Positions 25,997 through 34,732 of a stretch of DNA of 64,000 bases are shown here, piece after piece. A model generated the notes under the pieces. That model made no database searches and was not told where the DNA came from. It saw only the letters and a program-made list of their open reading frames with translations. This DNA is from Streptomyces viridochromogenes. Lineage in GTDB: Bacteria > Actinomycetota > Actinomycetes > Streptomycetales > Streptomycetaceae. A program made the position numbers and the translations under genes. Positions within the stretch are counted from its first letter, which is position 1. Every line of letters starts with the position of its first letter. The stretch covers positions 3,128 to 67,127 of the forward strand of contig NZ_LGUR01000221.1 of NCBI RefSeq assembly GCF_001270495.1. Reading direction: 5' to 3'.

Positions 25997-26353
25997 TCAG
26001 TTGAAGGAGTCGCCGCAGGCGCAGGAGCCCGTCGCGTTCGGGTTGTCGATCGTGAAGCCCTGCTTCTCGATCGTGTCCACGAAGTCGATGGACGCGCCAC
26101 CCAGGTACGGGGCGCTCATGCGGTCGGTGACGACCTTGACCCCGCCGAAGTCCTTGACGACGTCGCCGTCGAGCGAGCGCTCGTCGAAGAAGAGCTGGTA
26201 GCGCAGGCCGGAGCAGCCACCGGGCTGAACGGCGACACGCAGCGCGAGGTCGTCGCGGCCTTCCTGGTCGAGCAGGGCCTTGACCTTGGCCGCGGCGGCG
26301 TCACTCAGGATGATGCCGTCGGTGGCGGTGCTGGTCTCGTCCGATACGGACAT
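25997..26353 (-). CDS. erpA: A-type iron-sulfur carrier (HesB/IscA/ErpA)
   Basis: 118 aa with the three conserved cysteines of A-type carriers: Cys47 (GGCSGLRYQL) and Cys111/Cys113 (SCACGDSF). It delivers Fe-S clusters to target proteins. It is divergent from nadA, whose product is a 4Fe-4S enzyme, giving a plausible client next door. GGGAGAG precedes the ATG at 26353. Confidence 0.92.
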   Translation of the reverse strand: MSVSDETSTATDGIILSDAAAAKVKALLDQEGRDDLALRVAVQPGGCSGLRYQLFFDERSLDGDVVKDFGGVKVVTDRMSAPYLGGASIDFVDTIEKQGFTIDNPNATGSCACGDSFN

Positions 26354-26438
26354 CTACATCTCTCCCGGGTTGTACGGAGACTGCTTGCCGACGAGTGCAA
26401 CCGGCGGGGCCGCTGATTCATTCCAGGGCCGGGCGCTT

Positions 26439-26462
26439 GTCTTTCGGTCTTTCGGTCTTTCT
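26439..26462. repeat. Short tandem repeat in the erpA/nadA gap
   Basis: GTCTTTCG is repeated almost three times (8-bp period), about 90 bp upstream of erpA. It is pyrimidine-rich and unlike the surrounding GC-rich sequence. The whole 26354-26689 gap (336 bp) also holds the nadA operator-like array; no gene is seen in it. Confidence 0.6.
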
Positions 26463-26535
26463 TCATGCTCGCACACGGCGTGCGAAGCGGAAAACGCCTC
26501 TTTGGGGAATACGCGGACCCGTCACCGGGATTCAC

Positions 26536-26603
26536 GTCACATCGACATGATGGCCATCGTCAAAGTGACGTGAACCGGTTATGATAGATAGCGTCAAATC
26601 GAC
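26536..26603 (+). promoter_or_regulatory. nadA promoter with three operator-like sites
   Basis: Three similar 11-bp imperfect palindromes: GTCACATCGAC (26536-26546), GTCAAAGTGAC (26559-26569) and GTCAAATCGAC (26593-26603). A likely -10, TATGAT (26580-26585), lies between the second and third. The second overlaps the -35 region, and the third covers the expected start of transcription. This is the layout of a repressor array, presumably for a NAD-related or Fe-S regulator. The regulator is not identified. Confidence 0.5.
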
Positions 26604-26689
26604 GAGAAGGTCGATAAGGTGTCCCGCTTGACCCGCCGGCACAGGATTCTCCGGTGCCGGCGAGCCGCAGAACAGAAAGGGTGCGTGTC

Positions 26690-27874
26690 GTGACCACCGC
26701 CCAGACCCAGGAGCTCGACGTACAGCCGACGCCCCTCGCCCTGCTGCTCCTCGGCCGTGAGGCCGACCCCAGGAGCGAGCGCGGCGTCGAGTGTCCCGGC
26801 GACCTTCCCTCGCCGTCCGACCCCGACCTGGTCGAGCGCGCCCGCGCGGCCAAGGCCAAGCTCGGGAACAAGGTCTTCGTGCTCGGCCACCACTACCAGC
26901 GCGACGAGGTCATCCAGTTCGCGGATGTGACCGGTGACTCGTTCAAGCTGGCCCGGGACGCGGCCGCCCGCCCGGAGGCCGAGTACATCGTGTTCTGCGG
27001 CGTGCACTTCATGGCGGAGTCGGCGGACATCCTGACGTCCGACGACCAGAAGGTCGTCCTGCCCGACCTCGCCGCCGGCTGCTCGATGGCCGACATGGCG
27101 ACGGCCGAGCAGGTCGCCGAGTGCTGGGACGTGCTGACCGAGGCCGGCATAGCCGAGCAGGTCGTGCCGGTGTCGTACATGAACTCGTCCGCGGACATCA
27201 AGGCGTTCACGGGCAAGCACGGCGGCACGATCTGCACCTCGTCCAACGCGAAACGGGCCCTGGACTGGGCCTTCGAGCAGGGCGAGAAGGTGCTCTTCCT
27301 GCCCGACCAGCACCTCGGCCGCAACACCGCCGTCCGGGACATGGGCATGTCCCTGGAGGACTGTGTCGTCTACAACCCGCACAAGCCGAACGGCGGGCTG
27401 ACGGCCGACGAGCTGCGCGCCGCGAAGATGATCCTGTGGCGCGGCCACTGCTCGGTGCACGGCCGCTTCAGCCTGGACTCGGTGAACGACGTGCGCGAGC
27501 GGATCCCGGGCGTGAACGTCCTGGTCCACCCCGAGTGCAAGCACGAGGTCGTGGCCGCGGCGGACTACGTCGGCTCGACCGAGTACATCATCAAGGCCCT
27601 GGAGGCCGCCCCGGCCGGCTCCAAGTGGGCCATCGGGACCGAGCTGAATCTGGTACGCCGCCTGGCGAACCGTTTCGCGCCCGAGGGCAAGGAGATCGTC
27701 TTCCTCGACAAGACGGTCTGCTTCTGCTCGACCATGAACCGCATCGACCTCCCCCACCTGGTGTGGGCCCTGGAGTCGCTGGCCGAGGGCAACCTGGTCA
27801 ACCGCATCGAGGTCGACAAGGAGACGGAGGCGTTCGCGAAGCTGGCGCTGGAGCGGATGCTGGCGCTGCCGTAG
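26690..27874 (+). CDS. nadA: Quinolinate synthase
   Basis: 394 aa. It has the family segments LGHHYQRDEVIQFAD, FCGVHFMAE, SYMNSSADIKAF, PDQHLGRN and HPECKHEV, and the cluster cysteines in FCG, PEC and TVCFCST. It condenses iminoaspartate with dihydroxyacetone phosphate to quinolinate in NAD synthesis, using a 4Fe-4S cluster. GTG at 26690 is chosen because AGAAAGG lies 9 nt upstream. NadB and NadC are not in the window. Confidence 0.96.
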   Translation: MTTAQTQELDVQPTPLALLLLGREADPRSERGVECPGDLPSPSDPDLVERARAAKAKLGNKVFVLGHHYQRDEVIQFADVTGDSFKLARDAAARPEAEYIVFCGVHFMAESADILTSDDQKVVLPDLAAGCSMADMATAEQVAECWDVLTEAGIAEQVVPVSYMNSSADIKAFTGKHGGTICTSSNAKRALDWAFEQGEKVLFLPDQHLGRNTAVRDMGMSLEDCVVYNPHKPNGGLTADELRAAKMILWRGHCSVHGRFSLDSVNDVRERIPGVNVLVHPECKHEVVAAADYVGSTEYIIKALEAAPAGSKWAIGTELNLVRRLANRFAPEGKEIVFLDKTVCFCSTMNRIDLPHLVWALESLAEGNLVNRIEVDKETEAFAKLALERMLALP

Positions 27875-27906
27875 CCCGGAGCGGATTCCGAGCGCCGTAC
27901 GCGTGA

Positions 27907-27941
27907 GGGCGGGGCCCGACCATCCCGGTCGGGCCCCGCCC
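27907..27941 (+). terminator. Terminator after nadA
   Basis: A perfect 15-bp stem (27907-27921 with 27927-27941) around a 5-nt loop, followed by TTGTTCGTT. It lies between convergent nadA and the methyltransferase gene. Confidence 0.9.
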
Positions 27942-27955
27942 TTGTTCGTTCCCCC

Positions 27956-28696
27956 TCAGGCGCGGCAGCGCAGCATCTCCAGCGGGGGCCTGGCGAGGAA
28001 GTCGGCCCAGAAGTCCGCGCCGAACTCGCCCAGACCGGCCTCGGACACCTCCAGGGGCACCCAGGTCAGCTCGCTGAATCCGGCCGCCCGCAGAGACGCC
28101 TCGTAGAGTTCGCGGCTCGGCACGGCGCCGATGATCGAGATCGGCGGGTCGAGCAGCGCCGTGACCCGGAAGCGCGCCCCGGTCTCGATCTCCTCGCCGG
28201 TCGGCTCGCAGAGAAAGCCGTACTTGGCCAGGGCCTGCTCGCCGCCGCGGTAGTCGGGTGACTGGGCGAGCACGAAGAACTCGCCGCCGGGCACCAGGCC
28301 GCGGTGCACGTTGCGGCACATCGACTCCAGCTCGGCGATGCTCTGCGCGTAGTTGAGCAGCTGGACCCCGAGGGCGATGTCGAAGCGCCGCTCCAGGGGC
28401 CGCAGTTCGGCCACATCGCCGACCTCGTAGCGCACGCCCAGCGGATCGCCCTCCTCCAACCGCTGTGCGGCGGCGATCATTTCACCGGAGATGTCGATGC
28501 CGAGTACGTCCGTGGCGCCGCGCCGCCTGAACTCCCTGCTGTAGAAGCCGGTGCCGCAGGCCAGGTCTAGAACCGACTTGCCGCGCACGTCCCCGACCAG
28601 GCCCAGAAAGCTGGGCACCTCTCCGTACCGCGTCAGCGGCAGGGACTTGAAGCCCTCGAACGCCTCGCCGATCTCGTCATACTGCTGCACGCTCAT
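27956..28696 (-). CDS. Class I SAM-dependent methyltransferase
   Basis: 246 aa. Motif I VLDLACGTGFYSREF binds SAM, DVLGIDIS is the following acidic strand, and GGEFFVLAQ is the late motif. The substrate is unknown; the family covers small-molecule and quinone-like methyltransferases. ATG at 28696 has GGGAGGA 7 nt upstream, and the longer frame lacks support. It is divergent from the DGPF/ECF42 pair. Confidence 0.85.
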   Translation of the reverse strand: MSVQQYDEIGEAFEGFKSLPLTRYGEVPSFLGLVGDVRGKSVLDLACGTGFYSREFRRRGATDVLGIDISGEMIAAAQRLEEGDPLGVRYEVGDVAELRPLERRFDIALGVQLLNYAQSIAELESMCRNVHRGLVPGGEFFVLAQSPDYRGGEQALAKYGFLCEPTGEEIETGARFRVTALLDPPISIIGAVPSRELYEASLRAAGFSELTWVPLEVSEAGLGEFGADFWADFLARPPLEMLRCRA

Positions 28697-28881
28697 CGTG
28701 GTGTCCTCCCCTGTGCTTCGTCTGTGCTTCGTCGTTGCCGGGCAGTCTTCCGGCACCCCGAGACAGGGCCGTACTGGCAGAAGCCACAAAGATCCGGAGG
28801 TCGTTCCGTCGGTCTGTTCGCCGGGCCCGGCCCAGCCCGGCCCGGCCGGTGTGCGGTGGCCCAAAAGATTTTCTGCGGGGA

Positions 28882-28908
28882 TGTCGAGAACCCGTGATCG
28901 GCTCCGTC
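28882..28908 (+). promoter_or_regulatory. Probable ECF42-dependent promoter of the DGPF-sigma operon
   Basis: TGTCGA (28882-28887), a 17-nt spacer and CGTC (28905-28908) lie about 50 bp before the DGPF gene. From memory, ECF42 sigma factors of Streptomyces recognise TGTCGA at -35 and CG(A/T)C at -10, usually before DGPF genes. The fit suggests autoregulation of the operon. Confidence 0.6.
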
Positions 28909-28959
28909 CCTGCTATGAACGCGACCAGAATGGGTCGCACAGCATCGAGGAGAAGCATC

Positions 28960-29373
28960 ATGGCGAAGTACCTGCTGCTCAAGCACTACCGTGGCGCCCC
29001 GGCTGCGGTGAACGACGTGCCGATGGACCAGTGGACGCCGGAGGAGATCTCGGCGCACGTGCAGTACATGAACGACTTCGCGGCCCGACTCGAGAAGACC
29101 GGGGAGTTCGTCGACGGTCAGGCGCTCGCGCCCGAGGGGTCGTGGGTCCGGTACGACGGCGAGGGGCGGCCGCCGGTCACCGACGGGCCGTTCGCCGAGA
29201 CCAAGGACCTCATCGCCGGCTGGATGGTGATCGACGTCGACAGCCACGAGCGGGCCGTCGAGCTGGCCGGAGAGCTGTCCGCCGCCCCGGGCGCGGGCGG
29301 GAAGCCGATCCACGAGTGGCTGGAGGTGCGGCCGTTCCTGACCGCGGCGCCCAACGTCACCGAGTGCCATTGA
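28960..29373 (+). CDS. DGPF/YCII-related domain protein, ECF42 partner
   Basis: 137 aa. The ferredoxin-like YCII/DGPF fold is shown by the start KYLLLKHY and the name-giving DGPF in PPVTDGPFAETKDLIAGWMVID. Genes of this family are the usual neighbours and targets of ECF42 sigma factors; the biochemical role is unknown. GAGGAGAAG precedes the ATG at 28960. The stop overlaps the sigma-factor start by one base (TGATG). Confidence 0.9.
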   Translation: MAKYLLLKHYRGAPAAVNDVPMDQWTPEEISAHVQYMNDFAARLEKTGEFVDGQALAPEGSWVRYDGEGRPPVTDGPFAETKDLIAGWMVIDVDSHERAVELAGELSAAPGAGGKPIHEWLEVRPFLTAAPNVTECH

Positions 29374-30518
29374 TGAACGAGGCCCTGCTGAGGAGCCTCA
29401 CGCCGAGCGTTCTCACGATCCTCGTCCGCCGCGGAGCAGACTTCGCGGCGGCCGAGGACGCCGTGCAGGACGCGCTGGTCGAGGCCGTGCGGGTGTGGCC
29501 GGCCGATCCGCCGCGCGATGCGAAGGGCTGGCTGGTCACCGTGGCCTGGCGCAAGTTCCTCGACTCGGCACGGTCGGACGCCTCCCGCCGCCGGCGTGAG
29601 GACCTGGCCGGCGAGGAGCCCGCGCCCGGGCCCACGCCCGCCGCGGACGACACGCTTCAGCTCTACTTCCTGTGCGCCCACCCGTCGCTGACGCCGTCGT
29701 CCGCGGTCGCGCTCACGCTGCGTGCCGTCGGCGGGCTCACCACCCGCCAGATCGCCCAGGCCTACCTGGTGCCCGAGGCGACCATGGCGCAGCGCATCAG
29801 CCGGGCCAAGCGCACCGTCTCCGGCATACGGTTCGACCAGCCCGGCGATGTCGCCACCGTGCTGCGCGTCCTCTACCTGGTCTTCAACGAGGGCTACTCC
29901 GGCGACGTCGACCTCGCCGCCGAGGCCATCCGGCTCACCCGGCAGCTCGCGGCCGCGATCGACCACCCCGAGGTGGCGGGGCTGCTCGCCCTGATGCTGC
30001 TCCACCACGCCCGGCGCGCGTCCCGGACCGCGCCCGACGGGAGCCTGGTGTCGCTCGCGGAGCAGGACCGTGGCCGGTGGGACACCGCGTCGATCGCCGA
30101 GGGTATCGGGATCCTCCAGGCGGCGCTGGCGCGTGACCGGCTGGGTGAGTTCCAGGCTCAGGCCGCCATCGCGGCGCTGCACGCCGACGCGCCCACCGCC
30201 GGGGAGACCGACTGGGTGCAGATCGTCGAGTGGTACGACGAACTGGCGCGCCTCACCGACAGCCCGGTCGTCCGGCTCAACCGGGCCGTGGCGGTCGGTG
30301 AGGCGGACGGACCGCGCGCCGGGCTGGCCGCGCTCGCGGAGCTGGACGACTCGCTGCCCCGGCATGCCGCGGTGGCGGCGTATCTCCACGAGCGCGACGG
30401 TGACCTGGTGACGGCGGCGCGGTTGTACGCCCAGGCGGCCGAGAAGGCGTCCAACCTCGCCGAGCGCGACTACCTGACCCGCCAGGCCGCCCGGCTCAAC
30501 GCCCGCACGCGTCACTGA
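29373..30518 (+). CDS. ECF42-type RNA polymerase sigma factor with C-terminal extension
   Basis: 381 aa, about twice the length of a minimal ECF sigma. Region 2 is at the N terminus (ADFAAAEDAVQDALVEAVR). Region 4 contains VGGLTTRQIAQAYLVPEATM and RISRAKR. A roughly 200-residue TPR-like helical extension follows, with DWVQIVEWYDELARL and SPVVRLNRAVAVGE, the conserved ECF42 motifs. There is no adjacent anti-sigma gene; in ECF42 the extension itself is thought to be regulatory. Translational coupling to the DGPF gene is likely. Confidence 0.9.
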   Translation: MNEALLRSLTPSVLTILVRRGADFAAAEDAVQDALVEAVRVWPADPPRDAKGWLVTVAWRKFLDSARSDASRRRREDLAGEEPAPGPTPAADDTLQLYFLCAHPSLTPSSAVALTLRAVGGLTTRQIAQAYLVPEATMAQRISRAKRTVSGIRFDQPGDVATVLRVLYLVFNEGYSGDVDLAAEAIRLTRQLAAAIDHPEVAGLLALMLLHHARRASRTAPDGSLVSLAEQDRGRWDTASIAEGIGILQAALARDRLGEFQAQAAIAALHADAPTAGETDWVQIVEWYDELARLTDSPVVRLNRAVAVGEADGPRAGLAALAELDDSLPRHAAVAAYLHERDGDLVTAARLYAQAAEKASNLAERDYLTRQAARLNARTRH

Positions 30519-30541
30519 CGTACCGGTCCGGGAACGGCTCG

Positions 30542-30571
30542 GCCCGCCCCAGGATTTCTCCTGGGACGGGC
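30542..30571. terminator. Terminator after the ECF42 gene
   Basis: GCCCGCCCCAGGA pairs with TCCTGGGACGGGC (13 bp, one mismatch) around a TTTC loop, 24 bp past the stop. A second stem, ACGGTCGG/CCGACCGT (30594-30622), reaches the convergent RND gene stop. Confidence 0.8.
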
Positions 30572-30621
30572 TGCCTCTGCTCGGCTGGCCCGCACGGTCG
30601 GATCGACCATCGGACCGACCG

Positions 30622-33600
30622 TCAGACCCCGGCCGGCTCCGGCTCGTCCGAAGCCGTACCCGACTCCGATTCCGACGTCGGCTCGGTCGGGCCCCCCGCC
30701 TTCTTCGCCCTCTTCGCCGCCCGCTTCTTCGCCCGGCGCTCCTTGCGGAGCTCCACCATCGCGTACAGCGTCGGGACGAGGAGCAGGGTCAGCATGGTCG
30801 AGGTGATCAGACCGCCGATGACGACCACGGCCAGTGGCTGGGCGATGAAGCCGCCCTCACCGGTGACGCCCAGGGCCATGGGCAGCAGCGCGAAGATCGT
30901 CGCGAGCGCGGTCATCAGGATGGGCCGCAGACGGTGCCGGCCACCCTCGATCACCGCCTCCACGACGCCGTATCCCTGCCGCCTGTACTGGTTGATCAGG
31001 TCGATCAGCACGATCGCGTTCGTCACCACGATGCCGATCAGCATCAGCATGCCGATCATCGCGGGGACGCCCATCGGGGTGCCGGTGGCGACCAGGAGGC
31101 CGATCGCGCCGGTCGCCGCGAACGGGATCGACACGAGCAGGATCAGCGGCTGGACGAGCGAGCGGAAGGTCGCGACCAGCAGCATGAAGACGATCGCGAT
31201 CGCCGCCAGCATCGCCAGGCCCAGGTTGGCGAACGCCTCGTCCTGGTCCTCGGAGACACCGCCGATCTCGGCCGTCGCGCCCGCCGGGAGCGTCAGCCCG
31301 TCGATCTCGGACTGGAGCTTCGTGCTCACCGCACCCGTGTTGTCGCCGGTCGGCTTCGCGGTGATCGTGGCGGCGCGCTGACCGTCGATACGGGTCATCG
31401 AGACCGGCCCGTCCACCAGCTTCACATCGGCGATGTCGCCCAGCTTCACCGGCCCCAGGGGCAGGTCCTGAAGCTGCTTCAGGGTCCTCGCCGGCTTGGC
31501 CGACTTGATGACGATGTCCCGCTCGGTGTCGTCGAGGGTCGCCTGGGCGGCCGTGTTGCCGCGCACCGCCTGGGCGACGGCCATCCCGAGGGTCTGGTCG
31601 CTGAAGCCCGCCGCGGCCGCCTTGTCGTTGGCCTTCACCGAGATGCGCGGCACGCTCTGCGCCAGGTCGCTGGTCACGTCCGTGACGTCGTCCAGGCCGG
31701 CCACCGCCTCGCGGACCTGCTCGGCCGCCGTGCGCAGGACGTTCCCGTCGGCCGCCTTCACGACGACGCTCAGGTCCTGGGCGCCGAAGCCGTCACCGGC
31801 CGCGATGGTGGTCGTGCCGATGCCGTCGAGCTTCTTCAGGCCCGCCTCGATACGGTCCTGTACGTCCTCGTACGACGCCGAGTCCTCCAGCATCACCTGG
31901 TACGACGCCTGGTTGGTGTCGGTGCCACCGCCGAAGGCCGCCATGAAGCCGGACGAACCGATCGTGACCTGGTAGTCCCTCACGCCCTTGGTGCCGGCGA
32001 GCAGCTTCTCGACCCTCGTCGCCTGCTCGTCGGTCGCCGCCAGGCTGGTGCCCGGCTTCAACTCCTGCTTGACGGTGAGGACTTCCTGCTCGCCCTGGTC
32101 GAAGAAGTTCGTCTTCAGCAGCGGCGCCATGCCGAACGTGCCGATGAGGACGACGATCGCGAGCAGCACACTGGTGAGACGGCGGCGGGTCGCGAACCGC
32201 AGGACGGGGACGTACAGGCGCTGGAGCCTGCTCCTCGCCTCCTTCTCCTCTGCCTTGCGGCGCGCCTCATCGGCGTCCGCCGGGGTGCCCTTCGGGGCGC
32301 GCAGGAACCAGTACGACAGCACCGGTACGACCGTCAGCGAGACGAGCAGCGACGCCAGCAGGGCCGCCGTCACCGTCAGGCTGAACGAGCCGAACAGCTC
32401 GCCCACCATGCCGCCGGTCAGGCCGATCGGCAGGAAGACGGCGACCGTGGTGAGGGTGGAGGAGGTGACCGCCCCGGCGACCTCGCGGACCGCCTTGAGG
32501 ATGGCCTCCTCGCGCTCCTCGCCGTAGCCGAGGTGCCGCTTGATGTTCTCCAGGACCACGATCGAGTCGTCGACGACACGGCCGATGGCGATGGTCAGCG
32601 CGCCGAGCGTCAGCATGTTCAGGGAGAGGTCCCTGGTCCACAGCACGATCAGGGCCAGGACCACCGACAGCGGGATGGAGACCGCGGTCACCAGCGTGGA
32701 GCGGATCGACGCCAGGAAGACCAGGATGATGAGGACCGCGAAGAGCAGGCCGAGGGCGCCTTCCGTGGTCAGGCCGTCGATGGACTTCTTGACCGCCGGG
32801 CCCTGGTCGCTGACGACCGTGACCGTGGCGCCCGTACCGAGGTCCTTGCGCATCTCCGCGAGCTTGTCCCGCACCGCGTCCGAGATCGCGACCGCGCTGC
32901 CGTCGCGGTCCATGGTGACCGCGACCGCGAGGGACGGCTTGCCGTCCGTGCGCGTGATGGAGTCGGCCGCGGCCTGCTCCTGCTTGACGGTGGCGACGTC
33001 ACCGAGGCGGACCGGCTTCTTGGCGGAAGCGGAGGCGGACGCGCCCTCGCCGGTGACCATCAGGTCCTTGATCTGCTCCAGCGAGGTGAAGCCACCGCCC
33101 ACCTGGACCGTGCGGTTGCTGCCGTCCTCGTCGAAGGAGCCGGCCGGGACGGTGGCGCCGCCGGCCTGGAGGGCCTGGGAGAGGGCCGCCGAGGTCAGGC
33201 CGGCCTTCGCCAGCTTCGCGTCGTTCGGCGTCACGGTGACCTGGAGGTCGCGTACGCCGTCGACGGTGACCTGGCCGACGCCGTCGATGTCCTCGAGGTC
33301 CGGGACGACCGTCCGGTCGAGCTCGTCGGCCAGGGCCTGCTGGTCCTTGTCGGAGGTGACGGAGAGGACGACGGTCGGGATGTCGTCCGTGGAACCGGCG
33401 ATGACCTGCGGGTCCACATCGTCCGGGAGCTGCACGCGGGCGCGGTTGACGGCCTGCTGGACGTCGGCGACCAGCTGCTGGGTGTCGGGGCCGTAGTCGA
33501 AGGACGCCATGATCACGGCGTTGCCCTCGCTCGCGGTGGAGGTGACGCCGGTGATGCCGTCGACGGCTTCGAGGCTGTCCTCGATCGGCTCGACGACCTG

Positions 33601-33786
33601 CTTCTCGACCACGTCCGGTGACGCGCCCTGGTACGGCGCCAGCACGGACACCATGGGCAGTTCGATGGAGGGCAGCAGTTGCTGCTTGAGCTGAGGTATC
33701 GCGATCGCGCCGAAGGCGATGGCGATGATCGACATCAGGCCGATCAGGGCACGTTGGGCGAGGCTGAATCTCGACAGCCAGGACAT
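30622..33786 (-). CDS. RND-family efflux transporter (AcrB/HAE1-like)
   Basis: 1054 aa, full length for a hydrophobe/amphiphile RND pump. It has an N-terminal helix after SLAQRALIGLM, a large porter domain, a helix bundle with the proton-relay DD in GRVVDDSIVVLENI, a second porter domain, a second bundle, and a Lys-rich then acidic C-terminal tail. No membrane-fusion or outer-membrane partner gene is nearby, as expected in a monoderm. It is downstream of a NarL-type two-component system on the same strand, which probably regulates it. Confidence 0.93.
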   Translation of the reverse strand: MSWLSRFSLAQRALIGLMSIIAIAFGAIAIPQLKQQLLPSIELPMVSVLAPYQGASPDVVEKQVVEPIEDSLEAVDGITGVTSTASEGNAVIMASFDYGPDTQQLVADVQQAVNRARVQLPDDVDPQVIAGSTDDIPTVVLSVTSDKDQQALADELDRTVVPDLEDIDGVGQVTVDGVRDLQVTVTPNDAKLAKAGLTSAALSQALQAGGATVPAGSFDEDGSNRTVQVGGGFTSLEQIKDLMVTGEGASASASAKKPVRLGDVATVKQEQAAADSITRTDGKPSLAVAVTMDRDGSAVAISDAVRDKLAEMRKDLGTGATVTVVSDQGPAVKKSIDGLTTEGALGLLFAVLIILVFLASIRSTLVTAVSIPLSVVLALIVLWTRDLSLNMLTLGALTIAIGRVVDDSIVVLENIKRHLGYGEEREEAILKAVREVAGAVTSSTLTTVAVFLPIGLTGGMVGELFGSFSLTVTAALLASLLVSLTVVPVLSYWFLRAPKGTPADADEARRKAEEKEARSRLQRLYVPVLRFATRRRLTSVLLAIVVLIGTFGMAPLLKTNFFDQGEQEVLTVKQELKPGTSLAATDEQATRVEKLLAGTKGVRDYQVTIGSSGFMAAFGGGTDTNQASYQVMLEDSASYEDVQDRIEAGLKKLDGIGTTTIAAGDGFGAQDLSVVVKAADGNVLRTAAEQVREAVAGLDDVTDVTSDLAQSVPRISVKANDKAAAAGFSDQTLGMAVAQAVRGNTAAQATLDDTERDIVIKSAKPARTLKQLQDLPLGPVKLGDIADVKLVDGPVSMTRIDGQRAATITAKPTGDNTGAVSTKLQSEIDGLTLPAGATAEIGGVSEDQDEAFANLGLAMLAAIAIVFMLLVATFRSLVQPLILLVSIPFAATGAIGLLVATGTPMGVPAMIGMLMLIGIVVTNAIVLIDLINQYRRQGYGVVEAVIEGGRHRLRPILMTALATIFALLPMALGVTGEGGFIAQPLAVVVIGGLITSTMLTLLLVPTLYAMVELRKERRAKKRAAKRAKKAGGPTEPTSESESGTASDEPEPAGV

Positions 33787-33929
33787 GGGTCAGGGTCTCT
33801 CTTCTGTGAGCGGCAGAAGCGGGAAGCGCCCGCCCTAACACCCTGAGCCATCGGGGAGCCCGGTTTCGTAGACCCCAGGTCCATTTCCTTATACGGCGCA
33901 TACTCCGGCCGCAGTACGCCCGCTCCGGG

Positions 33930-34613
33930 TCACTCCACCCTTGGACGTACCAGGCCGGACTCGTACGCGATCACCACGAGCTGGGCCCGGTCGCGGGCAC
34001 CCAGCTTGGACATGGCCCGGTTGACGTGCGTCTTCACGGTCAACGGGCTGACTTCCAGCCGCTCGGCTATCTCGTCGTTGGAGTGCCCGCCGGCGACCTG
34101 GACCAGGACCTCGCGCTCCCGGCCGGTGAGCGCGTCGAGCCGCTCGGCGCGGGCGGGGTCGCGGTCGTCGTCCGCGCCGTCGCCCTGGGCGAGGAAACGG
34201 GCGATCAGGCCCTTGGTGGCAGCCGGGGAGAGCAGGGCCTCACCGCCGGACGCGACACGGATGGCGCTGAGGAGTTCGTCGGGTTCGGACCCCTTGCCGA
34301 GGAAGCCGGAGGCGCCGGCGCGCAGCGACTGCACGACGTAGTCGTCGACCTCGAACGTGGTCAGGATGACGACGCGGACATGTGCCAGGGCCGGGTCGGC
34401 ACTGATCATGCGGGTCGCGGCGAGGCCGTCGGTGCCGGGCATCCGGATGTCCATCAGGACGACGTCCGCCCGTTCCTCCTTGGCCAGCCGCACCGCCTCG
34501 GCCCCGTCGGAGGCCTCGCCGACGACCTCCATGTCGGGCTCGGAGTCGACCAGCACGCGGAAGGCGCTGCGGAGGAGGGCCTGGTCGTCGGCGAGCAGGA
34601 CACGGATGGTCAT
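33930..34613 (-). CDS. NarL/FixJ-family response regulator
   Basis: 227 aa. The receiver has LADDQ acidic residues and phospho-acceptor Asp55 (LMDIRMPG). The C-terminal LuxR-type helix-turn-helix (about 160-210) contains LTGREREVLVQVAGG and SPLTVKTHVNRAMSKLGARDR. ATG at 34613 follows GAGGA, and its first bases overlap the stop of the 40-aa ORF. It lies 143 bp upstream of the RND pump gene in the same direction, so the pump is a likely target. Confidence 0.93.
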   Translation of the reverse strand: MTIRVLLADDQALLRSAFRVLVDSEPDMEVVGEASDGAEAVRLAKEERADVVLMDIRMPGTDGLAATRMISADPALAHVRVVILTTFEVDDYVVQSLRAGASGFLGKGSEPDELLSAIRVASGGEALLSPAATKGLIARFLAQGDGADDDRDPARAERLDALTGREREVLVQVAGGHSNDEIAERLEVSPLTVKTHVNRAMSKLGARDRAQLVVIAYESGLVRPRVE

Positions 34614-34732
34614 GCGGGGGTCCTCGTCTGTCCTGGGGCGTAGGCATCTTCGGTCGTCGTTCCGACGGCCGTCTCGGCAGTCGTTCCGACGGCCGTCTCG
34701 CTGGCCGTCTCGCTGGCCGTCTCGCTGGTCAT
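34610..34732 (-). CDS. 40-aa Thr/Glu-rich small ORF linking kinase and regulator
   Basis: A 41-codon reading frame exactly fills the gap between kinase and regulator. Its ATG overlaps the kinase stop (ATGA, 34729-34732), and its TGA overlaps the regulator ATG (34610-34613). The peptide begins MTSETASETASETAVGTT and ends GQTRTPA. It is built from 12-bp (SETA) and 24-bp repeats, all multiples of three. It may be a real micropeptide, or just a translated spacer that keeps ribosomes coupled between the two genes. It has no hydrophobic segment. Confidence 0.5.
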   Translation of the reverse strand: MTSETASETASETAVGTTAETAVGTTTEDAYAPGQTRTPA

